DNA of 64,000 bases from an uncultured beta proteobacterium (GTDB lineage: Bacteria > Pseudomonadota > Gammaproteobacteria > Burkholderiales > Burkholderiaceae_C): NCBI GenBank assembly GCA_903909815.1, contig CAIVXG010000198.1:44699-108698 (forward strand), given 5' to 3'. A model generated the notes under the pieces. The model had not been told where the DNA came from, did not search any database, and saw only the letters and a list, made by a program, of their open reading frames with translations. Made by a program: the position numbers and the translations under genes. Shown piece by piece: positions 37,864-47,150 of this stretch (positions are counted from its first letter, which is position 1; every line of letters begins with the position of its first letter).

Positions 37864-38355
37864 ATGACCGAGCCGTTGATTCCCGCCGCGCTTGCCAGCT
37901 GCGCGCCTTTGAAGCATCCGGCTCTTCCGCAATTCAAGTGCGTACAGCCCAAACTGGGGGTGATGGACTTTTCAGGCATCGCAATAGGCGACACCATTTT
38001 TCACCGCATCGCCGATTCAAACGCGTTCTTCTCGGCTTTGGGATACAACACCGAGATACATGCCAGCGGCTGGCAGCCGGACGAATTTATCTGGGATCGC
38101 TACACCCGTGACGGCGCATCAAAATCCAGGCACTGCTTACAAATGCAGATTGCAGCCTATCTGTATCGAAACTCAGCGACTTTTGTGAGACTTTATGGAA
38201 GTGCGTTCGGCGCATTGATTGCATCGTGCAGTTTCGAGTGCATGGACGACGATGTGCAGTGCCTCAATTGCCCGCTGCATCCGCAAGGCCACCTTCGGAA
38301 AAGCAAGCACGCACAGTTGACCCCCGATCGATGTGATTCCCATCGATTCTCTTAG
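37864..38355 (+). CDS. hypothetical protein of unknown family
   Basis: 163 residues from ATG 37864, preceded by AGGGG. No known domain is recognised. It has no signal peptide. The middle contains a Trp/Asp-rich stretch (GWQPDEFIWDRYTRDG). The C-terminal half has a cysteine cluster, CSFECMDDDVQCLNCPLHP, that could bind a metal. Codon use looks less GC-biased than in neighbours such as pepN, so it may have been acquired; it lies just past a tRNA gene, a usual integration site. Confidence 0.5.
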   Translation: MTEPLIPAALASCAPLKHPALPQFKCVQPKLGVMDFSGIAIGDTIFHRIADSNAFFSALGYNTEIHASGWQPDEFIWDRYTRDGASKSRHCLQMQIAAYLYRNSATFVRLYGSAFGALIASCSFECMDDDVQCLNCPLHPQGHLRKSKHAQLTPDRCDSHRFS

Positions 38356-38498
38356 TCCCCGATCGATGCCAGCATCACCGCGCCAGGGAAGCGGCGAGTT
38401 CAGCCCGCCAGGCCTTGATCACCCGACTCGATGAAGCTGCGCGCCTGGACCGGCGTGGCCAAATGACAGGAGCCAAGCCCGGCGTTGGCCTACGCTGC

Positions 38499-39200
38499 TC
38501 AGTCAATCTTCACGGCCGAGCTGATCACCACATCGCGCGTAGGCCAATTGGCAAGACCGGTCTGACTGTTGGTTCCATTTGCGACTGCGGCGATCGCGTT
38601 GACGGTGGCGATGCTGGCGGCGTCGGTCAATGCGACCGTTCCGAACACCGCGTAGCCTGCACCGTCGGATGAGGGATAGTCCAGCGAAGAGGCGTTATTC
38701 ACCAGGTTGAAATAGAACTGGCTGCTGGCGCTGTTCGGATCGCTGGCTCGCGCCATGGCAATCGTGTACTGCGTGTTGCTCAAGCCATTGCGGCTCTCCA
38801 GCGCCACCGTGCTGGTGGTCGGCTTGGCGCTGTAAGTGCCGCTTTGATCGGTGTAGCCTCCGCCCTGAATCACGAATCCTGGAACGACCCGATGAAACAA
38901 GCTGTTGTTGTAAAAGCCCGCACTGACGTAGGCCAGGAAGTTTGCCGTAGAAAGCGGCGCATGGGTCGCATCAAGCCCCACCACAATCGTTCCGTAGTTG
39001 GTCGTCAAGCTCACATGATGCGCTACGGTGATGGCCACGTCCCCGGGCTTCAAGCCACCACCATAACTGGGCGGAGGCGGCGTGATCGAGCCCGCGCTTG
39101 AACCTCCACCGCCGCATCCGGCCAGAAATGCCGAGCCGACAAACAGGGTGGCGCTGATCGAAATCAGCCATCGACGTGAGTTTGGAATTCTGATTTTCAT
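38499..39200 (-). CDS. cyclophilin-type peptidyl-prolyl isomerase, lipoprotein
   Basis: 233 residues from the ATG at 39200. A lipoprotein signal with lipobox LAGC is followed by Gly-rich GGGGSS and a Pro spacer, then a cyclophilin domain from about residue 70. The domain shows TNYGTIVVGLDATHAPLSTANFLAYV, FHRVVPGFVIQGGGY (catalytic Arg) and QFYFNLVNN. It should catalyse proline isomerisation in periplasmic proteins at the membrane. Upstream in-frame starts are unlikely given the signal peptide. Confidence 0.88.
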   Translation of the reverse strand: MKIRIPNSRRWLISISATLFVGSAFLAGCGGGGSSAGSITPPPPSYGGGLKPGDVAITVAHHVSLTTNYGTIVVGLDATHAPLSTANFLAYVSAGFYNNSLFHRVVPGFVIQGGGYTDQSGTYSAKPTTSTVALESRNGLSNTQYTIAMARASDPNSASSQFYFNLVNNASSLDYPSSDGAGYAVFGTVALTDAASIATVNAIAAVANGTNSQTGLANWPTRDVVISSAVKID

Positions 39201-39377
39201 TTGGAACTGAGTTGGAGTATTGCTGGGCTCGCACGCCATCGATCGATGACAGTGAGCAGGGATTATCTGCAGACAAAGTAAAGTTCCATGAACTTACCCC
39301 GGTGACAGCAGTCTGAATCGTTCTGCATGATATTCCAGCGACGCTTTGGTCAGGCGATTCAGAACGGTTTCCGTGCC

Positions 39378-39566
39378 TCAACTATTCAGGGTAGACAGGC
39401 GCACGATCACCCAGCAAGTTGCCCGGTGCATTGCATAAGCAACTATCGGCATCAGCGGTGTGAATTCACTGTTGTTGACGTCGGTCAAAAACAGCAGGGT
39501 GAAAGAAATTGCGATGAGCGACCACCACACCGCGCTCACTCGCCTTAGCCATTGACGCCAGTTCAA
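39378..39566 (-). CDS. small membrane protein with a TTG start
   Basis: 62 residues: MNWRQWLRRVSAVWWSLIAI at the start, with two hydrophobic helices (about 10-30 and 38-55). On the minus strand a strong GGAGGA lies 5 bases before TTG at 39566, which decides the start. No family recognised. The surrounding 39201-39802 stretch has no other gene I can support. Confidence 0.45.
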   Translation of the reverse strand: MNWRQWLRRVSAVWWSLIAISFTLLFLTDVNNSEFTPLMPIVAYAMHRATCWVIVRLSTLNS

Positions 39567-39802
39567 ACAGAGTCCTCCGAGGCACCCACGCTGCTATCGA
39601 CATGATAGCAAAATTGACCCTTAGTTTAGGCCGCTTTCCCTTCAGGAGCCTTGCAAAGGAGGCCCTCCAAGCGATCGCACAGGGCTTATCATCACCGACC
39701 ACGGCGGCACCCATGGCCGCGCAGATTTCGTCGTAATCGCCAGCACAGCTTGGCCCATGGCTTCTGGAAATTGACAAGTCAACCAGGGCTACAGGAGTAG
39801 AC

Positions 39803-40912
39803 ATGACTCGCTCTATCAAACGCATTGTCATCTGCACCGGTGGCGGCGACGCACCGGGCCTGAACGCGGTCATCCGCGCGGTTGTGCTGGCGTCGGCTAA
39901 TCGGGGCTGGGAGTGCTACGGCATCCACGACGGCTTCAACGGCATCCTGTTCCCCGAGCGCTACCCTGAAGGCGGTGTATTCCGATTGACGCGGGAACGG
40001 GTGCGCGGCATCGCCCATCTTGGCGGCACGATCCTGGGCACCACCAACCGGGGCAATCCGCTGCACTACCCGACCCGCATGCCCGACGGCAACATGGGCG
40101 AGGTGGACCGCTCGGGTGAAATCCTGGACTATTTCGCCACACAGGAACTCGACGCACTGGTGTCCGTGGGCGGCGACGGCTCGCTCACGATCGCCGACGC
40201 ATTGCACAAAAGGGGGTTGCGCGTGGTGGGCGTGCCAAAAACCATCGACAATGATCTGGACAAGACCGTCACCACCTTCGGCTTTGACACCGCCGTGTCC
40301 TTTGCCACAGAGTGTCTGGACCGCTTGCACAGCACGGCCGAGAGCCATCAGCGCGTGCTGGTGGTGGAGGTGATGGGGCGCTATGCCGGCTGGATAGCGC
40401 TGCACTCGGGCATTGCGGGCAACGCGCATACCATACTGCTGCCAGAGATTCCCTTTGACCTGGACAAGGTGGTGCAACAGATTCGCGCACGTGACGACGA
40501 CGGGCACCTGTATTCGCTGGTGGTGGTGGCCGAGGGCGCGATTCCGCTTGAGGGTGACCTGGAGATCGCCGCAGCGGCCCAGGCCGGGCACGAGCAACGC
40601 CTGGGCGGCATGGGCGAGCACGTGGCGAAGGAGTTGGAGCAGCGCACCGGCAAGCAGGCACGCGTGGTGGTGCTGGGACACCTGCTGCGCGGCGGCAGCC
40701 CCACCTCGTTCGACCGCATCGCAGCGCTGCGTTTTGGCGCGGCAGCGGTGCGTGCGCTGGACCAGGGCCTGAGCGGCGTGATGGTGGCGCTGGCTTCGCC
40801 AAACGTGAACTTCGTTCCGCTGGCCGAGGTGGCGGGCCGCATGAAGGCCGTGCCGCTGGACGGCGACACCGTTCAGACCGCACGCGACTTGGGCATATGC
40901 CTGGGCGACTGA
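39803..40912 (+). CDS. 6-phosphofructokinase
   Basis: 369 residues. It phosphorylates fructose-6-phosphate in glycolysis. Motifs are CTGGGDAPGLNAVIRA, GGDG (123-126), PKTIDNDLDKT (145-155) and EVMGRYAGWIAL. Glycine in GGDG points to ATP as donor, while lysine in PKTIDND is more typical of PPi-dependent enzymes; the G/K pair is known in some actinobacterial ATP-PFKs. The donor therefore needs testing. Monocistronic, with a 91-base gap before maeB. Confidence 0.9.
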   Translation: MTRSIKRIVICTGGGDAPGLNAVIRAVVLASANRGWECYGIHDGFNGILFPERYPEGGVFRLTRERVRGIAHLGGTILGTTNRGNPLHYPTRMPDGNMGEVDRSGEILDYFATQELDALVSVGGDGSLTIADALHKRGLRVVGVPKTIDNDLDKTVTTFGFDTAVSFATECLDRLHSTAESHQRVLVVEVMGRYAGWIALHSGIAGNAHTILLPEIPFDLDKVVQQIRARDDDGHLYSLVVVAEGAIPLEGDLEIAAAAQAGHEQRLGGMGEHVAKELEQRTGKQARVVVLGHLLRGGSPTSFDRIAALRFGAAAVRALDQGLSGVMVALASPNVNFVPLAEVAGRMKAVPLDGDTVQTARDLGICLGD

Positions 40913-41003
40913 GGCGGGTTCGCTTGTTCTCCGACTGGTAAACCGGTCGCTGCAGGTCCACAATGATGTCCCGAACTGATCACGTCTGATCCATGGAGGC
41001 ACC

Positions 41004-43310
<2,307 letters not shown>

Positions 43311-43341
43311 GCCGCGTTTCTTATCCGTGTCATTGGGGCAT

Positions 43342-43428
43342 CGTCATTGCGAGCGCAGCGCGGCAATCCATGTGTTTTGGTGGCGTGCCGCGATGGATTG
43401 GCGCGTCGCTTCGCGCCTCGCAATGACG
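43342..43428. repeat. palindromic intergenic repeat, family 1, copy D
   Basis: Left arm CGTCATTGCGAGCG then GCGGCAATCCATG; right arm CGATGGATTGGCGCG then CCTCGCAATGACG. It sits between maeB and the acetyltransferase gene, both on the plus strand. Confidence 0.82.
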
Positions 43429-43526
43429 ATGAAAATGGCGCCTCGATAACGATGGCTTTTCATAGCAGCGACAATTGACCATTCCCACACGACCACGCCC
43501 GGCGCCTGACCGGGGTATTTCTTCAC

Positions 43527-44069
43527 ATGTCCAGTTTCCAAATTCGCCCTTCAACCCTGCGCGACGCCAAGGCCATCGCCGAGCTTCACGCCTACGCCAC
43601 GCAGGCCACCTACCACGGCCTGTTGCCTGCCGATCAGCTCATGAACTTCACCAGTGCCGCCGCAATCGAGAAGGGCCTGGCCTACTGGCGCGAAGCGATC
43701 GAGTACCTGGACCCGCAGGTGCATGTGGCCGTGCAAGCCGGCGCAATCATCGGCTTCGTGGCCTTCGATCGCTCGCGCGACCCCAAGACGCCGGCCACCA
43801 CCGGCGAAATCTGGGCCATCTACGTGGACGAGTCGCACTGGGACCAGGGCGTGGGCCTGGCGCTGTGGGACGCGGCACGCGAAGGTCTGAGCGACGAAGG
43901 CTGCAACAAGGTCACGGCTTGGCTGTCGCTGCATAACGACCGCGCGCTGCGCTTCTTCGACCTGGCCGGCTTCAAGCGTGAAATGGGCACAGCCCAGACC
44001 GTGACCAAGGGCAGCGCCACGGGCGGCCTGAAGCTGGAAGAAATCCGACTCAAGCGCGCGTTGGACTGA
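43527..44069 (+). CDS. GNAT family N-acetyltransferase
   Basis: 180 residues. The acetyl-CoA loop follows the beta-4 strand: IWAIYVDESHWDQGVGLALWDAAREGL, matching the QxxGxA/L pattern of GNATs. The last region LHNDRALRFFDLAGFKREMG is the usual substrate-side helix and strand. Substrate unknown. Convergent with the thiol-disulfide protein through a family 2 repeat. Confidence 0.85.
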   Translation: MSSFQIRPSTLRDAKAIAELHAYATQATYHGLLPADQLMNFTSAAAIEKGLAYWREAIEYLDPQVHVAVQAGAIIGFVAFDRSRDPKTPATTGEIWAIYVDESHWDQGVGLALWDAAREGLSDEGCNKVTAWLSLHNDRALRFFDLAGFKREMGTAQTVTKGSATGGLKLEEIRLKRALD

Positions 44070-44073
44070 AAAC

Positions 44074-44121
44074 TTGCGGGACAGACCCAAGCTACGCGAA
44101 GCGAGCGTGCTCTGTCCTCAA
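44074..44121. repeat. palindromic intergenic repeat, family 2, copy a
   Basis: TTGCGGGACAGACC, then CTACGCGAAGCGAGC, then GCTCTGTCCTCAA. The ends GGACAGA and TCTGTCC are complementary, and the centre CGCGAAGCG is itself hairpin-forming. Further copies are near 52210, 60976 and 61051, in either orientation. Confidence 0.75.
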
Positions 44122-44125
44122 CCGG

Positions 44126-44707
44126 TTAGGGCGCGTTCACGCCCAGGAATTCGGCCAGGTCGGCGGTTTCGAATGCGCCTTCATGGCTCACGGTCTGTCC
44201 GGTCTTCAGGTTCTTCGCGACGATGAACGGAACCGACTCCGCGCCAAAACTGGTGAGCAGCGCGGTATTCGTCTTGATGGACTGCGCCACGTCGGGTGCG
44301 ACGCTGGACGAGGCCGAAATTCCGCCCTTGCCCGCCAGCAAAGCGGCCTCATGCTCGGCCATGAGTGCGCCGGGATTGGCAGCGGTCAGCAACGCCGCGG
44401 CTTGGGTCGTGCTCGAAGCATTCACCCAACCGACCGGAACCCAGAGGAACTTGACCTTCGTCTGCAGCGGCGCCGAAGTCTGCCACAAGTGACCGCAATG
44501 GGGGCACTGTGGATCGAAGAACACGTACACCGTGTTGCTGCTCATCACGGCACCCACGACAAAGCCCTTGGCCTGTGCTGCCGCAACTTCCACCGACACG
44601 GCCTGCTTGGCGGGCGTGGCCGGCTTGGACGCTTCCTGCGGCGAGCAACCGGTGAGAGCCAGCGCCGCCAGCAACAGGGATGAGAGGAAAAGAGTGTGAA
44701 TCTTCAT
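44126..44707 (-). CDS. DsbG/DsbC-like thiol:disulfide interchange lipoprotein
   Basis: 193 residues. Lipobox LTGC (Cys21), then a thioredoxin-fold protein with active site CPHC at 68-71 (FDPQCPHCGHLW). The cis-Pro side is GAESVPFIVAKN. The dimerisation domain of DsbC/DsbG is very short (about 35 residues), so it is a trimmed member. It likely acts in the periplasm, anchored to a membrane. Confidence 0.87.
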   Translation of the reverse strand: MKIHTLFLSSLLLAALALTGCSPQEASKPATPAKQAVSVEVAAAQAKGFVVGAVMSSNTVYVFFDPQCPHCGHLWQTSAPLQTKVKFLWVPVGWVNASSTTQAAALLTAANPGALMAEHEAALLAGKGGISASSSVAPDVAQSIKTNTALLTSFGAESVPFIVAKNLKTGQTVSHEGAFETADLAEFLGVNAP

Positions 44708-44740
44708 GGTAATGGTTCAAATGGTAGAAAAAAATAAGCT

Positions 44741-44826
44741 CGTCACTGCGAGGCTGTAGGCCCTGGCAATCCATGGCTTGTGCCGCGGCTCTCACCCTGG
44801 ATCGCCGCGCCGCGCTCGCGATGACG
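44741..44826. repeat. palindromic intergenic repeat, family 1, copy E
   Basis: Left arm CGTCACTGCGAGG then TGGCAATCCATGG; right arm CCTGGATCGCCGCG then GCTCGCGATGACG. It lies between the FabH2-like gene and the thiol-disulfide lipoprotein gene, both on the minus strand. Confidence 0.8.
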
Positions 44827-44912
44827 GCCTTCCGGGTCATGGCCGATGTGCGAAATCTGACGGATTGCGAGAACTCGCCATGGCGAATCCGACCGCAACT
44901 CATGGGGAGCCA

Positions 44913-46037
44913 TCACGTGCGCCGCACAATCACGCTGCCGATCGAGTAGCCCGCACCAAAGGAGCAGATCACACCCACCTCGCCGCTGGCGATGTCGTCG
45001 TGATGGCGGTGAAAGGCGATGATAGACCCGGCCGAGGCCGTGTTGGCAAACTCGTCCAGGATCACCGGCGCTTCCTCGGCCGAGGGGTCGCGCCCCAGCA
45101 AGCGGCGACTGATGAATTGATTCATGGCCAGATTGGCCTGGTGCAGCCAGAACCGGCGCACACCGGTAGGCGTGAATCCGTGTGCTGCGAGGTGGGCGCT
45201 GATGTGTTCGGCTGCCATCGGACAGACCTCCTTGAACACCTTGCGGCCCTCCTGGCGAAACAGCTGATCACGGTCATCGGGGTCGCGGTCTTCGTTGCGC
45301 GACATGAAGCCGGCGTTGTTGCGGATGTTGTTGGAAAAGCTGGTCTGCAGCTTCGTGCCCAGCACCTCAAACGATCCGACCGGCGCCGTGTCCAGCCGCT
45401 CCACCAGGATCGCCGTGCACACATCGCCGAAGATGAAGTGGCAGTCGCGGTCTTTCCAGGCCAGGTGCGAAGAGGTGATTTCCGGGTCCACCACCAGCAC
45501 CGCGCGCGCCGATCCGCACTTGACCGCGTTCACCGCCATCTCGATGCCGAAGGTGGCGGAGGAACAGGCCACGTTCATGTCGAAGGCAAATCCCTGTATC
45601 CCCAGCGCCCCCTGGATTTCCACGGCCATGGCCGGATAGGCGCGCTGCATGTTGGCGGCGGCGCAGATCACGCCGTCGACGTCGGCCGCGGACTTGCCCG
45701 CGCGCTGCAGCGCATCTTTGGCCGCCGCCACACCGATCTCGGCCATCATGGAGAGTTGATCATCGGCGCGCGGCGTGAGCCTTGGGCGCATGCGCGTGGG
45801 ATCGAGCACGCCGGATTTTTCCACCACGTAGCGGCGCTTGATGCCCGACGCCTTCTCGATGAACTCGACGTTGGACTCGACCAGCGGCGTGAAACTGCCA
45901 GCCGCGATCTCGGCCACGTGTTGGGAATTTTCGAGCTGCACGTAGGCGTTGAAGGATTGCACCAACTCCGCATTGGTGATGACTTCGGGCGGGACGTAGA
46001 TCCCGGTGCTGCTGATGGCGACGCGGTGTAGGGTCAT
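44913..46037 (-). CDS. beta-ketoacyl-ACP synthase III, FabH2 (beta-ketodecanoyl) type
   Basis: 374 residues, longer than classic FabH and matching the Pseudomonas FabH2 lineage that extends octanoyl-CoA with malonyl-ACP. The triad is Cys158 (NVACSSATF), His299 (WLHQANL) and Asn332 (DEFANTASAG). The opening ISSTGIYVPPEVITNAELVQSFN and closing GVICSFGAGYSIGSVI match that group. It feeds external acyl-CoA into fatty acid synthesis. It lies 28 bases after the SRPBCC gene in a two-gene operon. Confidence 0.9.
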   Translation of the reverse strand: MTLHRVAISSTGIYVPPEVITNAELVQSFNAYVQLENSQHVAEIAAGSFTPLVESNVEFIEKASGIKRRYVVEKSGVLDPTRMRPRLTPRADDQLSMMAEIGVAAAKDALQRAGKSAADVDGVICAAANMQRAYPAMAVEIQGALGIQGFAFDMNVACSSATFGIEMAVNAVKCGSARAVLVVDPEITSSHLAWKDRDCHFIFGDVCTAILVERLDTAPVGSFEVLGTKLQTSFSNNIRNNAGFMSRNEDRDPDDRDQLFRQEGRKVFKEVCPMAAEHISAHLAAHGFTPTGVRRFWLHQANLAMNQFISRRLLGRDPSAEEAPVILDEFANTASAGSIIAFHRHHDDIASGEVGVICSFGAGYSIGSVIVRRT

Positions 46038-46065
46038 GGAATCGAATCTCTGTGAATGATGGGGT

Positions 46066-46536
46066 TCAGGCTTCGCCGCCGAATTTTTTGATCAGGTTGG
46101 CGATGTACTTGTCCACCAGCTTCTCGAATTCGCCTTCCACCACCGGCACCACGATCATCTTCATCAGCGCGGGCAGACCCACCGTAACCTCACCGTCGAT
46201 CTTGAGCACGACGTGTGTGGACTTCTTGTTGTCGGTGATGTTCCAGCTGCCGCTCACGAGCGCATTGCCCTCGCCCTTGACCGGCGTCCACACCACCGTG
46301 CCCTTGGCCCGATTCGAAACGTACTTGGAGGCGTAAATGGTCTGAATGTTGACCTGCGAGGTACCGACCTTTTCCATCTCCCAGCGGTACACGTTGTCGC
46401 CCAGATCCACCAGCTTGTTCACCTTGGGAAAGAAGCTGGCCGAGGTGGGCACGTCCGACAGCACGTCGAACACGTCCTTGGCCGAAGCCTTGACCTCAAA
46501 TTCATAGCCCAGATCGATGGATACGGTAACGCTCAT
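46066..46536 (-). CDS. SRPBCC (START-like) family protein
   Basis: 156 residues from the ATG at 46536, with AGGAGA just upstream. The fold is the START/Bet v1 type seen in CoxG-like and polyketide-cyclase-like proteins: EVKASAKDVFDVLSDVP, then SFFPKVNKLVDLG. It binds a hydrophobic ligand. Cotranscribed with the FabH2-type gene, so it may handle an acyl chain; this is inference. Confidence 0.85.
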   Translation of the reverse strand: MSVTVSIDLGYEFEVKASAKDVFDVLSDVPTSASFFPKVNKLVDLGDNVYRWEMEKVGTSQVNIQTIYASKYVSNRAKGTVVWTPVKGEGNALVSGSWNITDNKKSTHVVLKIDGEVTVGLPALMKMIVVPVVEGEFEKLVDKYIANLIKKFGGEA

Positions 46537-46698
46537 GTTGTCTCCTAATTGGTATGGCAAAGGTCTCAACGCGAGTGCAGGCGCCTCCCGGCAGGTGCCC
46601 GCTCCCAGGCGATAGTGTAAGGACAGTGGCAAGCTCAGAAAAGTCCGGGGCAAAGACCGACGATAATCGCAAGCTTTCACACCTTACCGGAGTTATCC

Positions 46699-46866
46699 AT
46701 GCCCCAGAAAATCAGAACCGAAGCCGACCGCAAGGCCAGTCCCCGTCCCGTGGCACCCAAGGGTGTGTGCTACACCGCAGGCCACGGCCAGATGCGCAGC
46801 CTGGAGCGCGGCGTCTCCACCAACAACAAGAAGAACCCCGGCAAGCGTTGCAAAAAGGGCGGTTGA
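46699..46866 (+). CDS. small basic protein of unknown function
   Basis: 55 residues, MPQKIRTEADRKASPRPVAP at the start and ending NNKKNPGKRCKKGG. GGAG lies 7 bases before the ATG. The pI would be very high. Two cysteines. It may bind nucleic acid, but no family is recognised. It is divergent from the SRPBCC gene and is followed by a dense block of family 1 repeats. Confidence 0.55.
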   Translation: MPQKIRTEADRKASPRPVAPKGVCYTAGHGQMRSLERGVSTNNKKNPGKRCKKGG

Positions 46867-46877
46867 GCTTCAGCGTT

Positions 46878-47145
46878 CGTCACTGCGAGGAGCAACGCGA
46901 CGTTGCAGCCCATCGTGGCACACCACCGAAGTCATGGATTGCCGCGGCCTTCGGCCTTTCCATGAACACTCCTTCGTCCGTCATTGCGAGGCCGCAGGCC
47001 GCGGCAATCCACGAGCACCACAGCACGCCGCCATGGATCGCCGCGCTGCGCTCGCGATGACGAATCCAACGGTTCATGGTCCGTCTGCGGTATCCGACGG
47101 ATTCGGGAGGCTCGCAATGACGAGTTGGCTGCGCTCGCAATGACG
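46878..47145. repeat. cluster of palindromic intergenic repeats, family 1, copies F, G and partial copies
   Basis: Copy F (46878 to about 46960) has CGTCACTGCGAGG and CATGGATTGCCGCG but lacks the closing CGCAATGACG. Copy G (46978-47061) is complete, with GGCGGCAATCC-type arms (GCGGCAATCCACG, CCATGGATCGCCGCG, CTCGCGATGACGA). Two right-arm ends follow (CTCGCAATGACGA at 47111 and GCGCTCGCAATGACG at 47131). The block fills the gap between the small basic gene and the end of icmF, transcribed toward each other. Confidence 0.82.
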
Positions 47146-47150
47146 CGGCC

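Noticed and set aside
37603..38355. Integrated element at tRNA-Thr
   Set aside because: No integrase, no direct repeat of the tRNA 3' end and no cluster of foreign genes; kept only as a weak observation.
46878..47145. Possible CRISPR array
   Set aside because: Units are long palindromes with irregular spacing and no constant short repeat with unique spacers; no cas gene is nearby.
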